Source of the DNA: Luteolibacter yonseiensis
Lineage (GTDB): Bacteria > Verrucomicrobiota > Verrucomicrobiia > Verrucomicrobiales > Akkermansiaceae
Direction of reading: 5' to 3'
Length of the DNA: 64,000 nt
NCBI RefSeq assembly: GCF_016595465.1
Contig: NZ_JAENIK010000012.1
Span: forward strand, 620,001 to 684,000
Positions 35,637-47,252 of the stretch are shown here, one piece after another (the stretch's first letter is position 1; each line of letters starts with the position of its first letter). The notes beneath the pieces were generated by a model. It was given only the letters and a program-made list of their open reading frames with translations, had not been told where the DNA came from and did not search any database. A program made the position numbers and the translations under genes.

Positions 35637-36245
35637 ATGAAAATCACCTGCTACACCGGCGGCTTCGTCCAGACCAACGGCTACCTCATCGAAACACCGG
35701 ATGGCAATCTCCTGATCGACGCGCCGGAAGGCATCACGGAATGGATCAGCGCGCGAGGTGTGCGGGTGGATGGCGTGTTGCTGACCCACCAGCACTACGA
35801 TCACGTCACGGATGCTGCCGCACTCAAAACTCTCGGACTGAAGCTGCATGCCTTCGCCGGATATTCCCAGGATCTCACTCTGGAATCCGCCGCTCGGGGA
35901 TGGGGACTGCCGATCTCGGTGGTGCCTTACGAGATCGATGAAATTTTCGATATGGAGAAGGTGTTGGAGATCGCCGGGCTGGAAATCGAACTCGCCCACG
36001 TACCGGGTCATTCGACGGACAGCGTGACCTTGTATCTGAAGGACCACGGCGTGTTGTTCTCCGGCGACACGTTGTTCGCCGGTTCGGTCGGGCGGACGGA
36101 TCTGCCGGGTGGCAGCACGCGGCAGTTGATGACCGGCATTGCGAAGCACTTGATGACCCTGCCTCCCGAGACGCGGGTCTGGCCGGGACACGGGCCCGGA
36201 ACAACCATCGCTCGCGAAAAAGTCGAAAATCCTTATTTGGAGTAG
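35637..36245 (+). CDS. metallo-beta-lactamase fold hydrolase (glyoxalase II-like)
   Basis: A 202-residue MBL-fold enzyme. The HxHxDH motif is THQHYDHV (H51, H53, D55, H56). Later ligands are the His of VPGHSTDS, the Asp of LFSGDTLF and the His of VWPGHGPGT. GSVGRTDLPGG is typical of the glyoxalase-II-like branch that also includes small thioesterases. The ATG at 35637 was chosen because 35601 would extend the protein into the terminator. All metal ligands are present. The substrate is unknown. Confidence 0.9.
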   Translation: MKITCYTGGFVQTNGYLIETPDGNLLIDAPEGITEWISARGVRVDGVLLTHQHYDHVTDAAALKTLGLKLHAFAGYSQDLTLESAARGWGLPISVVPYEIDEIFDMEKVLEIAGLEIELAHVPGHSTDSVTLYLKDHGVLFSGDTLFAGSVGRTDLPGGSTRQLMTGIAKHLMTLPPETRVWPGHGPGTTIAREKVENPYLE

Positions 36246-36387
36246 GGGAACCGGTCTTTCTCTGATGGAGCACGTTCGTTCTGAACGCTGCCAACTGGGA
36301 GACATCCGGCCCCTTGGACGGAATTTAGCGGACCGAATGTCCGGTGCAAGTAGTCGCCGGATGACGGCGTGTTTGCCCCCGTGATCC

Positions 36388-36927
36388 TTACGGTCGCTCC
36401 GGTTGCCGCTCCGGGGTTTCCTCGTTCACAGTAATGGCGGTGGTGCCATTTCCGGCGGTGGCGGCATTCCCCAGTCCGGGGATCACCCGGCGCACCAGTT
36501 TCACCAAACCGGACTCGGCAGCATCCACCTCCTGTTCGCCCTGGCGCATCGCCTTCTCCCATGCGGGAGCGAATCCCGGCGCCTGCTCGCGCATGGCGCG
36601 GATGGCGATGTCGTAAACGTGAAGCAGACGCTGCTCGGCCCGGCCGGGTTTCTGTTGAAGCGCCGCGTTGTTCACCCGCAGGGTTTCGTTCTGCGCCCGG
36701 AGACTTTCGAGTTCGGCCTGGAGGGACTGGTTGCCGGTGGCGTTGATCTTGAGCTGGGTATTGAGATGGCCCTGGAGATCCTTCATTTCCGTCTCCACGC
36801 GTTTGAGCTCGCGCGTGATGTTCCGGCGCGTGCTGAAGCCGGATTTCCAGATGAATGTGGCGACCAGAAGCCCGAGGAGCAGGCCCCAGGTGAACTGTTG
36901 TTCGAGAATTTGGCGTAAAGTTTCCAT
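36388..36927 (-). CDS. membrane-anchored coiled-coil protein
   Basis: A 179-residue protein with one N-terminal transmembrane segment (WGLLLGLLVATFIWKSGF, about 14-31). A long coiled coil (about 33-110; RNITRELKRVETEMKDLQ... LRAQNETLRVNNAALQQ) follows, then a helical C-terminal region. No catalytic motif is visible. It could be a scaffold or divisome-type protein, but that is not supported beyond architecture. It is convergent with the MBL gene. The ~310-base upstream region to the cytosine deaminase holds no clear gene. Confidence 0.65.
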   Translation of the reverse strand: METLRQILEQQFTWGLLLGLLVATFIWKSGFSTRRNITRELKRVETEMKDLQGHLNTQLKINATGNQSLQAELESLRAQNETLRVNNAALQQKPGRAEQRLLHVYDIAIRAMREQAPGFAPAWEKAMRQGEQEVDAAESGLVKLVRRVIPGLGNAATAGNGTTAITVNEETPERQPERP

Positions 36928-37237
36928 AAGGTGTGTTGAAATCGGTATTGGACTGGGCGCGGACTTCGAGAGGGATGTTGAAGCCGGTTGTTTTCAGGCT
37001 GCCTGCAGGTCTGTGGTCAGATCCGGAGCAAATTTGCTATAAAAGAACGAAGCGAATCGGGATATTTGTCTCGCGGGAACCGTCGGATACGTCGGCAAAA
37101 CCACATTTTTTTGCGGGTTCGGTGAATTTGTCGGGTGCGCCGGACAACGGTGGATCCGGATGCCGGCGGTCAGCAGAAAAGTGGCATCCACGTCTCTCAT
37201 GCGCTTGAGGGCATCAGACAACAGGGGATCCCCATCG
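36928..37237. other. 310-base interval without a supported gene
   Basis: A weak open frame on the minus strand (36994-37260) starts inside the end of the cytosine deaminase gene and reads as Pro/Ser-rich with no recognisable fold, so I do not call it. The interval has an AT-richer stretch around 37020-37060 that may carry the promoter of the coiled-coil gene. No hairpin terminator is evident. Confidence 0.4.
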
Positions 37238-37678
37238 TCAAGGTTCGCCGATGTCTTCATTCCAGAGGTCCGGACGCGCGGCGATGAATCCGGCCATCAG
37301 CTCGACGCACTCCGGAGAATTCACGATCTCCAGTTCCACGCCCCGGGATCTCAGGTGCTCCTCGTCGCCCATGAAAGTGATATTTTCGCCGATGACGACC
37401 TTGGGGATGCCATAGAGCAGGATGGCACCGCTGCACATCGGGCAAGGGGAGAGCGTGGTGTAGATGATCGATTCCCGGTAGATTTCCGCGCCCAGACGGC
37501 CGGCGTTTTCCAGCGCATCCATCTCGCCATGCAGGGTGGTGCTGCCTTTCTGGACACGGCGGTTGTGTCCGCGTCCGATGATTTTCCCGTTGTGGACGAG
37601 GACGCTGCCGATAGGGATGCCTCCCTCGGCGAGTCCGAGCCGCGCCTCATCAAGTGCCGCTTGCATGAATGAATCCAT
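37238..37678 (-). CDS. cytosine deaminase, fungal FCY1 type
   Basis: A 146-residue zinc deaminase that converts cytosine to uracil (and possibly related bases). The zinc/catalytic residues are H50 and E52 in TTLHGEMDALENAGR, and C79 and C82 in TLSPCPMCSGAI. The C-terminus ends in PDLWNEDIGEP, which matches from memory the end of yeast cytosine deaminase (…DWFEDIGE). It differs from the large bacterial CodA family and from TadA, which shares the same core. The start is the ATG at 37678. It is likely a single gene, divergent from the LOG-like gene. Confidence 0.88.
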   Translation of the reverse strand: MDSFMQAALDEARLGLAEGGIPIGSVLVHNGKIIGRGHNRRVQKGSTTLHGEMDALENAGRLGAEIYRESIIYTTLSPCPMCSGAILLYGIPKVVIGENITFMGDEEHLRSRGVELEIVNSPECVELMAGFIAARPDLWNEDIGEP

Positions 37679-37768
37679 GCGCTTTGATAATGCAGATGGC
37701 AGGCCGCCGCGAACGTAATTTTCCGATCCGGCACAAGCATTGCCATATGATCACACCATCCACAAGAA

Positions 37769-38836
37769 ATGCCAAAAGTCCGACTCGCAGGAACCGTCCG
37801 CGGAGAAAAGGATCCCAATCGGGAAGTCCGCGCCCGTTTGCTCTACAGCCTCTTCAGCAAAGGCTGGGATATTTACAACTCGAACGGCGACCAGCGGATC
37901 TCCCTGTCAAACATCGAGCGGAAGATCATCGAGTCGGACGCCTTCGTCTTCACCCCCGGGGCCACGCTGGAGGATTTGTTCAAGGCGGTGTCCATCTTCG
38001 TCGGGTATCAAACGCTGGACGTCAACCTCGCGGGCAAAGCCACCGTGCTGCTCAATTCCGACGGCTCCTGGAGCCGCCTTTTTTCCCTCCTCAAGCATCT
38101 CAACTCCCTCGGGACGGTGAAGCAAAACCACGAGGACTATCTGCTGCTGGCCGGGTCGCCTGAAGAAGTTCTCGAGATTCTGGAGAACACCCGCCGCAAT
38201 GGTGTGCCGGTCGTCGGCCGTGAGAAAATCGGCACCAACACCGTCACCTCCTTCGAGACACCGTTGCCGGAAAACCACGAGGGCAACGTGTGTGTTTTCT
38301 GTTCCGCTTCGATCGAGGACCCGGCGTATCTGAATGATGGTTACGAGTTCGGAAAACAGCTCGCGGAAAGCAACATGGGCTGCGTTTCAGGTGCGGGCAG
38401 CTCCGGCATCATGGGCGAGGTGGTGCGAGGTTCGGTGGATGCGGGCGGCTGGACGGGCGGTTCGAATGTCCCGCACATCATCGAGCTCGAGGGCCTGCCC
38501 ATCGGACTTTCCAGTTTCTGGCTGAAGCCGGACATCTACACCCGGATGGAAGTCATGATCGAGAATTCGGACGCGTTCGTCATTTTCCCCGGAGGTTCCG
38601 GGACCGTTCAGGAAATGCTGGCGCTGATGATTTTCAAGCAACAGGGAAACCCCACCATGGCAGGGAAGCCCGTCATTATTTTCAACCGCAAGGACGCCAC
38701 CGGGAAATCCTTCTGGACACCGCTCATCGAAATGCTCGGCACCTTGTGCGACGGCGAGTTCGTCGTCGTGGAGGAACTGGCGGACATCATCCCGACGGTA
38801 AGAAAGCTGGTGGCACCCAAGGTGGCCCTGGCGTGA
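37769..38836 (+). CDS. tandem LOG-like (TIGR00730-related) protein
   Basis: A 355-residue protein made of two LOG-like Rossmann domains. The C-terminal half has the complete PGGSGTVQE motif (274-282), a conserved Arg-containing TRMEVMIENSDAFVIF, and GAGSSGIMGEVVRG. This suggests a cytokinin-riboside-monophosphate phosphoribohydrolase-type activity. The N-terminal half has a degenerate counterpart, SDAFVFTPGATLEDLF (56-71), and lacks the glycine pair. It is therefore one intact and one degenerate domain. Typical LOG proteins are about 180-200 residues. The substrate of the intact half is unknown. Confidence 0.8.
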   Translation: MPKVRLAGTVRGEKDPNREVRARLLYSLFSKGWDIYNSNGDQRISLSNIERKIIESDAFVFTPGATLEDLFKAVSIFVGYQTLDVNLAGKATVLLNSDGSWSRLFSLLKHLNSLGTVKQNHEDYLLLAGSPEEVLEILENTRRNGVPVVGREKIGTNTVTSFETPLPENHEGNVCVFCSASIEDPAYLNDGYEFGKQLAESNMGCVSGAGSSGIMGEVVRGSVDAGGWTGGSNVPHIIELEGLPIGLSSFWLKPDIYTRMEVMIENSDAFVIFPGGSGTVQEMLALMIFKQQGNPTMAGKPVIIFNRKDATGKSFWTPLIEMLGTLCDGEFVVVEELADIIPTVRKLVAPKVALA

Positions 38837-38938
38837 GCGGAGTGTGATCGTCGGACGGCCGCCTACGGGGATGGGGGGCACCAGATTGGCTGCGACCATC
38901 CGGGCATTGTCGCGTCCCTGTGCCCCGCGCGTTCGATC

Positions 38939-40309
38939 TCACTCATTCAATTTGATTCTGCTTTGTGAGAACTTAAGGCGGATATCCTCGCTGACTTGCT
39001 CCAGACTGCGACCATCCAAAAGGATGTCAACGTGCTTGAACGGCGTTTGCTCGCTGTAAATCTTTCCTTGGCCATCCGGTGAAGCGGGGGGGCTCGGCGG
39101 TGTGAATCCTTGTGGGTAGCTGAACCGGGCGCCTTCCAGTTGCCTCACTCCGGGAAGTTTCATGAATTCATCCATGTCCTTGCGATAAGTGTCGAAGGCG
39201 GCCTGATATTCGTTCCACTTCCCGATCTCCCCCTTGACGGCGTCCATAAAGCGGATCCAGCGCCGCCCTTGGGTGGGTGGTTCCGCATCAAGGAAGTTGA
39301 AGTAATAGACAAGCAATGCGGACTGTTCGTAGAGTTCCCGTTGGCGGTCACTATTGCCGCCGGAATAGAAGCGGCTGCTTTGTTTGTCCCACTCGGAGCG
39401 GGTCATTCTGAACAAGGTGTCCAGGTCGGGGAATTCAACCTTTGTTCCCTTGATCCTGGGGCGTGCGAGATAGTCAACCAGTCCTTTCCTGTGATCCCCG
39501 GAGCGGAAGGTGCCTGTTTTGTAAGGAAGCATTCCGGTTAGTTCCGCAGTGCCTTCGACGGCCCATTTGGGAAGGAACGGCAGATACTCATCCATCATCT
39601 GGTGTGTGATTTCATGAACCAGCGTGTCATTGTCGAAATCCTTGTCGCGGGTGTAGCTTTCGCCGACTTTCCTGATGCCGAGGCTTTCGAACGGGATGCG
39701 GAATGTCTTGTCTTTGGACATATAGACCCCACCGGAGTTCGAGGGGCCTCCGGCGCGTTCATAGTCTTCCCGCTTGGGATAGAGAGCGGCGAGAAAACGT
39801 TCCCGGCCCGCTGGCGGACGGCACGTGATGCCCCACGGCAGGGCGTCAATAAGCCGTTTCGTCGCTTCGAACGTACGGGGGATTTCTTTGGTCAGGGCGG
39901 GGAGGAGATTCGCGGAGCAGGTGAACTCGAATGACGGGCTGCGGTAAATGAAGAATTCCGCGGTTTTTTCAATGGTGACTTTTTCCAGCTCGGAGTTCGG
40001 AATGGTCACGAGGTCGGGCCAGATCCGCTGTTCGGCAGGCGTTACCGATTCCGGTGGGATTGAAATTTCCGGTTGGATTTTGATGAAAGCCTGATCCTCC
40101 GCAGAAAGTGTGGCGATGGGTACCGAGACAACTTTTCCGCTCCCGAGCCGGAGTGAGACGGAGATGCCGTCGTGGGACGTCATTTCAGCCTCGACTGTTT
40201 TACCTTGAGCGTTTGTCCAGGAGCGGGCTGAGACCGATGATTGGGTCGAGATTGCGAGCGCAAACACGATGAGAATGATTTTCATGCAGGGAAGGGACGA
40301 TTGTTTCAT
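38939..40309 (-). CDS. exported SHD1-domain protein with gluzincin motif
   Basis: A 456-residue exported protein. The signal peptide covers about 1-28; an internal ATG at 40285 (MKIILIVFALAIS) is an alternative start. Residues about 29-80 form an SHD1 (SLA1 homology 1) domain, WTNAQGKTVEAEMTS...VPIATLSAEDQAFI. A gluzincin zinc motif follows, HEITH at 232-236, with Glu252 or Glu256 in WAVEGTAE as the third ligand. This pairing of SHD1 and a peptidase-like domain is common in Planctomycetes/Verrucomicrobia secreted proteins (from memory). It is probably a surface metalloprotease, but the rest of the active site is unverified. Confidence 0.75.
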   Translation of the reverse strand: MKQSSLPCMKIILIVFALAISTQSSVSARSWTNAQGKTVEAEMTSHDGISVSLRLGSGKVVSVPIATLSAEDQAFIKIQPEISIPPESVTPAEQRIWPDLVTIPNSELEKVTIEKTAEFFIYRSPSFEFTCSANLLPALTKEIPRTFEATKRLIDALPWGITCRPPAGRERFLAALYPKREDYERAGGPSNSGGVYMSKDKTFRIPFESLGIRKVGESYTRDKDFDNDTLVHEITHQMMDEYLPFLPKWAVEGTAELTGMLPYKTGTFRSGDHRKGLVDYLARPRIKGTKVEFPDLDTLFRMTRSEWDKQSSRFYSGGNSDRQRELYEQSALLVYYFNFLDAEPPTQGRRWIRFMDAVKGEIGKWNEYQAAFDTYRKDMDEFMKLPGVRQLEGARFSYPQGFTPPSPPASPDGQGKIYSEQTPFKHVDILLDGRSLEQVSEDIRLKFSQSRIKLNE

Positions 40310-40412
40310 GAAAGAGGCTGCTTGATTTCTAATGATTCATTCAGTCGAGGCAACAGGCGAATCGTGTTACTCCCTTGCCAGCGGAGGAATTCCTTCGTTA
40401 GGTTCTGCCACC

Positions 40413-41267
40413 GTGAAAGTTGGAATCCTCGTCAATCCTCTCAAAAACGACTCGCTTTCCACGCTTCACGCGTTGAGGAAATCCCTTGAAGCCCGCGGTT
40501 GCACCACCGTGCTCGATGTGGATGCGGCGAGGCATGCGGGGGAGACCGGCGGTATCCCGGCGGACGAGTTCTCGTCCAGCGTGGACGTCGCCGCCGTGCT
40601 CGGTGGTGATGGAACGATGCTGAACGCGCTTTCCAAGCTGGGGAATTTTGAAAAACCCGTCGCGGGCATCAATATCGGAACGCTCGGATTCCTAACCAGT
40701 TGCACGGACGACGAGCTGGATGTTTTTGCATCGGCCGTCTCGGAAAACCGGTATATGACCAGCGTGCGCATGCTGTTGGAAGCAACGGTCCACCGGCAGG
40801 GAAGATCTTCGGAATCGTTCACCGCCCTCAACGAAATCACCCTGGCGCGTGGCGACACGGGGCGTCTCGTCTCCTTGCGTGCCCAGGTGAACGGAGAACT
40901 GCTCAACGACTATCGGGCGGACGGCCTCATCGTCGCCACACCCACCGGCTCCACGGCCTACTCGCTTTCCGCAGGTGGGCCGCTGATCGCGCCCAGCGCG
41001 GGGGTTTTCGTCATCACCCCCATCTGCCCGCACAGTCTCAGCCAGCGCTCGCTGGTGCTTTCGGACGATTCGACCGTCGAATTGTCGTCGCAGGATGCCG
41101 AGTGCGGTCCGATGATTTTCACCGTGGACGGTCGGGACAACATCCACATCGAACCGGGAGATCGCATCGAGGTGAAAAAGTCGCCCCGATCCTTCCTCCT
41201 GCTGCGTCTCGAAGGGCGGTCGTTTTACGGCGCCCTGCGGCAGAAGCTGCATTGGCAGGGCGTTTGA
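40413..41267 (+). CDS. nadK: NAD kinase
   Basis: Phosphorylates NAD+ to NADP+ with ATP. From a GTG at 40413 the protein is 284 residues, a normal NadK length. The GGDGT motif (AAVLGGDGTMLNAL, about 63-76), PVAGINIGTLGFLT, and the NE/D motif region ALNEITLARG are followed by ATPTGSTAYSLSAGGP. The ATG at 40332 would add 27 residues with no conserved character. It is the first plus-strand gene of a run that continues with ilvE, although a 100-base gap follows. Confidence 0.95.
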   Translation: MKVGILVNPLKNDSLSTLHALRKSLEARGCTTVLDVDAARHAGETGGIPADEFSSSVDVAAVLGGDGTMLNALSKLGNFEKPVAGINIGTLGFLTSCTDDELDVFASAVSENRYMTSVRMLLEATVHRQGRSSESFTALNEITLARGDTGRLVSLRAQVNGELLNDYRADGLIVATPTGSTAYSLSAGGPLIAPSAGVFVITPICPHSLSQRSLVLSDDSTVELSSQDAECGPMIFTVDGRDNIHIEPGDRIEVKKSPRSFLLLRLEGRSFYGALRQKLHWQGV

Positions 41268-41367
41268 GCGGGTGTCCGGCGGGGAGGAATGTGGCTGTCC
41301 GGGATGGATTCTTGAATCTCCCGCTTGCCACAGGCGGTGATCTCCATACCCTTGGCCACGAATTCAC

Positions 41368-42237
41368 ATGAAAATCTGGCTCGACGGCAAACTAGTAGAT
41401 GAATCTGAAGCGAAGGTATCGGTTTTTGACCACGGCCTTCTCTACGGGGATGGGGTTTTTGAAGGCATCCGCATTTATAACGGGCGCGTCTTCCGGCTGG
41501 AAGAGCACATCAAGCGGTTGTTCGACTCGGCAAAGGCGATCATCCTGAACCTGCCTTGGACGCAGGAGGAAGTGGTGCGATACACGGTCGACACCGTTGC
41601 GGCCAACGGCCTCAAGGACGGCTACATCCGTCTTGTCATCACGCGCGGGGCGGGGGAACTGGGCCTGAATCCCTACCTTTGCCCGAAGCCGTCGATGTTC
41701 ATCATCGCTTCGACGATCAAGCTGTATCCGGACGAGACCTACAAGAACGGTCTCGCGATCATCACCTGCGCCACCCGCCGTCCGGCACCCGCCGCGCTGA
41801 TGCCACAGGTGAAGTCGCTGAACTACCTGAACAACATCATGGCGAAGGTGGAGGCCATCCAGGCGAACGCGCTGGAAGCCGTCATGCTCAACGAGCAGGG
41901 CTACGTGGCCGAATGCACGGGCGACAACCTGTTCCTCATCAAGGACGGCAAGCTGCTCACCCCACTGATCTGCGATGGCGCCTTGGACGGAATCACCCGT
42001 GCGGTCATCATCGAGCTGGCGGAAAAACTCGGCGTTCCTTTCAAGGAGTGCTCGTTGACACGCTATGATATATTCACCGCAGATGAATGTTTCCTCACCG
42101 GCACCGCGGCGGAAGTCATTCCGGTGGTCGCGCTCGACCGCCGTGTCATCGGCACCGGCAAGCCCGGTCCGTTCACCGCCCGGTTCCTCGAAGCATTCCA
42201 CGAACTCGCGACCAGCACCGGCACACCCGTTGCTTGA
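41368..42237 (+). CDS. ilvE: branched-chain amino acid aminotransferase
   Basis: A 289-residue class IV PLP aminotransferase that converts branched-chain 2-oxo acids to valine, leucine or isoleucine. The PLP-binding Lys149 lies in MPQVKSLNYLNNI. DHGLLYGDGVFEGIRIY at the N-terminus and EAVMLNEQGYVAECTGDNLF are the class IV signatures. Length and motifs fit IlvE; D-amino-acid aminotransferase cannot be fully excluded. It lies 23 bases upstream of mcsA, so it may be co-transcribed with the protein quality-control genes. Confidence 0.9.
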   Translation: MKIWLDGKLVDESEAKVSVFDHGLLYGDGVFEGIRIYNGRVFRLEEHIKRLFDSAKAIILNLPWTQEEVVRYTVDTVAANGLKDGYIRLVITRGAGELGLNPYLCPKPSMFIIASTIKLYPDETYKNGLAIITCATRRPAPAALMPQVKSLNYLNNIMAKVEAIQANALEAVMLNEQGYVAECTGDNLFLIKDGKLLTPLICDGALDGITRAVIIELAEKLGVPFKECSLTRYDIFTADECFLTGTAAEVIPVVALDRRVIGTGKPGPFTARFLEAFHELATSTGTPVA

Positions 42238-42260
42238 AGCGACCCACCCAGCACCCGCCA

Positions 42261-42770
42261 ATGAAGTGTGATTTCTGCGAAAAAAAGGCCACCGTCTTCC
42301 TGACACAGCTCGTCGATGGACAGATGAAAAAGGTTTGCCTTTGCGACAACTGCGCGAAGGAGCGCGGAGTCACGGACCCGACCGGATTTTCCCTGGCCGA
42401 CCTCCTGCTCGGCGGTCTGCCGGGTGGTCCGGGCACGGTGGCGGGCCACCCTTCACCCGGTGTGCCCGGGAATGGCAAGCAATGCGCCACCTGCACTTTC
42501 ACATTGGATGACTTGAAACGCGTGCGGCGTTTCGGATGCAGCGATTGTTATGCGACCTTCGGTGACGAGGTGGCCCAGATGATCCGCGGCATGCACAAGG
42601 GCACCTCGCACGTCGGGAAAGTTCCCGAGGGGCTGATGGCGATCCAGTTCCGCAACCAACGCATCGAGGAACTCCGGTCGCGGCTCGACCAGGCGATCGC
42701 CTCCGAGAGCTATGAAGAAGCCGCCGGCATCCGCGATGAGATCCGGAACCTGGATGAGGTGAAACATTGA
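42261..42770 (+). CDS. mcsA: McsA-like zinc-finger/UVR protein
   Basis: A 169-residue activator of McsB. It has four CxxC zinc motifs: C3-C6, C28-C31, C75-C78 and C93-C96. It ends with a UVR domain (RIEELRSRLDQAIASESYEEAAGIRDEI). A Gly-rich spacer separates the two zinc pairs. The ATG at 42261 gives the zinc finger as the N-terminus; upstream extension overlaps ilvE. It lies 13 bases before mcsB, in the usual McsA-McsB-ClpC order seen in Gram-positive bacteria. The zinc-ligand pattern is complete, so a functional McsA is expected. Confidence 0.93.
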   Translation: MKCDFCEKKATVFLTQLVDGQMKKVCLCDNCAKERGVTDPTGFSLADLLLGGLPGGPGTVAGHPSPGVPGNGKQCATCTFTLDDLKRVRRFGCSDCYATFGDEVAQMIRGMHKGTSHVGKVPEGLMAIQFRNQRIEELRSRLDQAIASESYEEAAGIRDEIRNLDEVKH

Positions 42771-42783
42771 AAATCAAACGACC

Positions 42784-43913
42784 ATGATGCGCTTCAACAC
42801 CCTTATCAAGCACCCCGCCGACTGGATGACAGGCGGGCAGGGCGAGCACGGAGCCGTGATCACCTCGCGTATCCGGCTGGCGAGGAATCTCCGCCGCCAC
42901 CCGTTCCCGGGCTGGGCGAAGCGTGACCAGCGCGCCGCCGCCCTCGATCTCATGCGTCCGGCCGTGGAGGCCCTGCCTGCGATGAAAGGAGCTTTTTCGC
43001 ACGAACTCGGCGATCTCACCTCCGTCCAGAAGCAGGTTCTGGTCGAGCGGCACCTCATTTCCCGTGAACATGCCGCCCGGGGCGACGGCTCGGCGGCCGT
43101 CATCGAACGCAGGCAGACGTTCAGCCTGATGCTCAATGAGGAAGATCACCTGCGCATGCAGGCCATTCGTCCGGGATTGCAGCTTACGGCGGCTTTCAGC
43201 GCGCTTTCCGAACTGGACACCAATTTGGAGGAGTCTCTCGAATTCGCTTTCGACCCGACCTTGGGCTATCTCACCACCTGCCCGACGAATCTCGGCACCG
43301 GCCTGCGCGCGTCGGCCATGCTCCATCTGCCCGGTCTCGTGCTCAGCGACCAGATCGGCCAGGTCCTGCAGGCGGTGAACAAGATCGGCCTGGCTGTCCG
43401 CGGCCTGTATGGAGAAGGGACCGAATCCCTCGGCAATCTCTACCAGATTTCCAATCAATCCACGCTCGGCGAGAGCGAGGAGACGATCATCCGCCGTCTC
43501 GAGCGCGTCATTTCCCAAGTCGCGAATCACGAACAAAACGCCCGGGAAAAACTGCTGGAGGACGATCCGGAGATGGTTTCCGATAAAATCGGCCGGGCCT
43601 ACGGCGTGCTCCGCTATGCCCATATCATTGACTCCAAAGAGGCTCTCAACCACCTCTCCCTGCTCCGGTTGGGTGGGACCCTCGGTTATTTTCCCACGAA
43701 AACGGTGATGCTGTGTGACTCGTTGCTGATGGACATCCAGCCCGCACACCTTCAACTGCACTCCGGGCGGAAGCTTTCACCGGAAGAAAGAGACTCGATT
43801 CGGGCAGAAATCGTACGCTCCCGTTTGCAATCTCTTGAAACTCCTGATAATCGTATGTCATCAAATGACGACAAAAATTTTTCTGACACACCCAACCCCA
43901 ACCCCGGCGACGC

Positions 43914-43917
<4 letters not shown>
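42784..43917 (+). CDS. mcsB: protein arginine kinase McsB
   Basis: A 377-residue ATP:guanido phosphotransferase-type kinase that phosphorylates protein arginines, tagging them for ClpC-type degradation. It has VITSRIRLARNLRRHPFPGW at the start, an insertion-free catalytic part with NEEDHLRMQ (conserved acidic/catalytic region), GYLTTCPTNLGTGLRAS and SNQSTLGESEETII. These are the McsB landmarks. It sits 13 bases after mcsA and overlaps clpC by 4 bases (ATGA), a tight translation-coupled unit. It is not an arginine/creatine kinase in context. Confidence 0.95.
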
Positions 43918-46460
<2,543 letters not shown>

Positions 46461-46490
46461 CCGGGATTCCCTGACAGCATCCAATCACAA

Positions 46491-46516
46491 AAAGCCCCGC
46501 TCGCGAGCGGGGCTTT
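46491..46516 (+). terminator. Rho-independent terminator of mcsA-mcsB-clpC
   Basis: A perfect palindrome: AAAGCCCCGCT pairs with AGCGGGGCTTT around a CGCG loop, followed by TT. It begins 31 bases past the clpC stop and lies before the convergent pdxH gene, so it can end transcripts from both sides. Confidence 0.9.
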
Positions 46517-46557
46517 TTCATTTCACCGTTCCGGTAACCGGAAGCAGGTATTGGGAA

Positions 46558-47193
46558 TCAAGGGGAAAGCCTGTCGATCGTCCATTGACCGTTCTTCAAT
46601 TGATACAGGAAGCGGTCATGCAGGCGCGCGGGGCCGCCCTGCCAGAATTCGATGCTCCGCGGCTTCAGGAGATACCCTCCCCAGTGTGGAGGCAGGGGAA
46701 TTTCACCATCCTGGAACTTCTCCCTGATTTCCGCGAGTTGTTGCGTGAGAACATCCCGGGACGCGATGACCTCGCTCTGGTTGGACACCCACGCACCGAT
46801 CTGCGATTCCCGCGGACGGGAGGAGAAATACCGTTGGGATTCCTCGCGACCGACCTTTTCCACCTCACCCTGGACAATGATCTGCCTCTCCAGCGTGAGC
46901 CATGGGAAGAGCAGGCAAACCTGTTGATTCTTCTCCATTTGAGCCGCCTTGCGACTCTGGTAGTTCGTGAAAAATGTGAACCCGCGGGAATCGACATTTT
47001 TCAGGAGCAACGTGCGCTGGAATGGCATTCCGTTTTCATCGACCGTCGCGACCGTCATCGCGTTCGGCTCGTGGACACCGAATTCGATGGCCTGTGCGAA
47101 CCAGTTTGAAAATTGAGCGATCGGATCGGCATCCAGTTCCGCCCGTTTCAGGCCGCGGTCGGAATACTCTTTACGGAAATCAGCAAGGTCCAT
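46558..47193 (-). CDS. pdxH: pyridoxamine 5'-phosphate oxidase
   Basis: Oxidises pyridoxine/pyridoxamine 5'-phosphate to PLP with FMN. The 211-residue length is typical. The N-terminal region DPIAQFSNWFAQAI, then NAMTVATVDENGMPFQRTLLLKNVDSRGFTFFTNYQSRKAAQ are FMN-binding signatures. The C-terminal WGGYLLKPRSIEFWQGGPARLHDRF contains the substrate-binding arginines. It is a single gene downstream of the convergent clpC. It may supply PLP for the nearby kbl enzyme, a plausible but unproven link. Confidence 0.96.
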   Translation of the reverse strand: MDLADFRKEYSDRGLKRAELDADPIAQFSNWFAQAIEFGVHEPNAMTVATVDENGMPFQRTLLLKNVDSRGFTFFTNYQSRKAAQMEKNQQVCLLFPWLTLERQIIVQGEVEKVGREESQRYFSSRPRESQIGAWVSNQSEVIASRDVLTQQLAEIREKFQDGEIPLPPHWGGYLLKPRSIEFWQGGPARLHDRFLYQLKNGQWTIDRLSP

Positions 47194-47252
47194 GGGGAAA
47201 ATCTAAAGCGATGCGGGGAGGGTGTGCAAGGGCGGTGGCGGGAAGGGGATCA

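Noticed and set aside
36994..37260. 88-residue minus-strand frame between the coiled-coil gene and the cytosine deaminase
   Set aside because: It begins inside the deaminase gene in another frame, is Pro/Ser-rich and has no fold. It is more likely non-coding, although the first 40 residues are not impossible.
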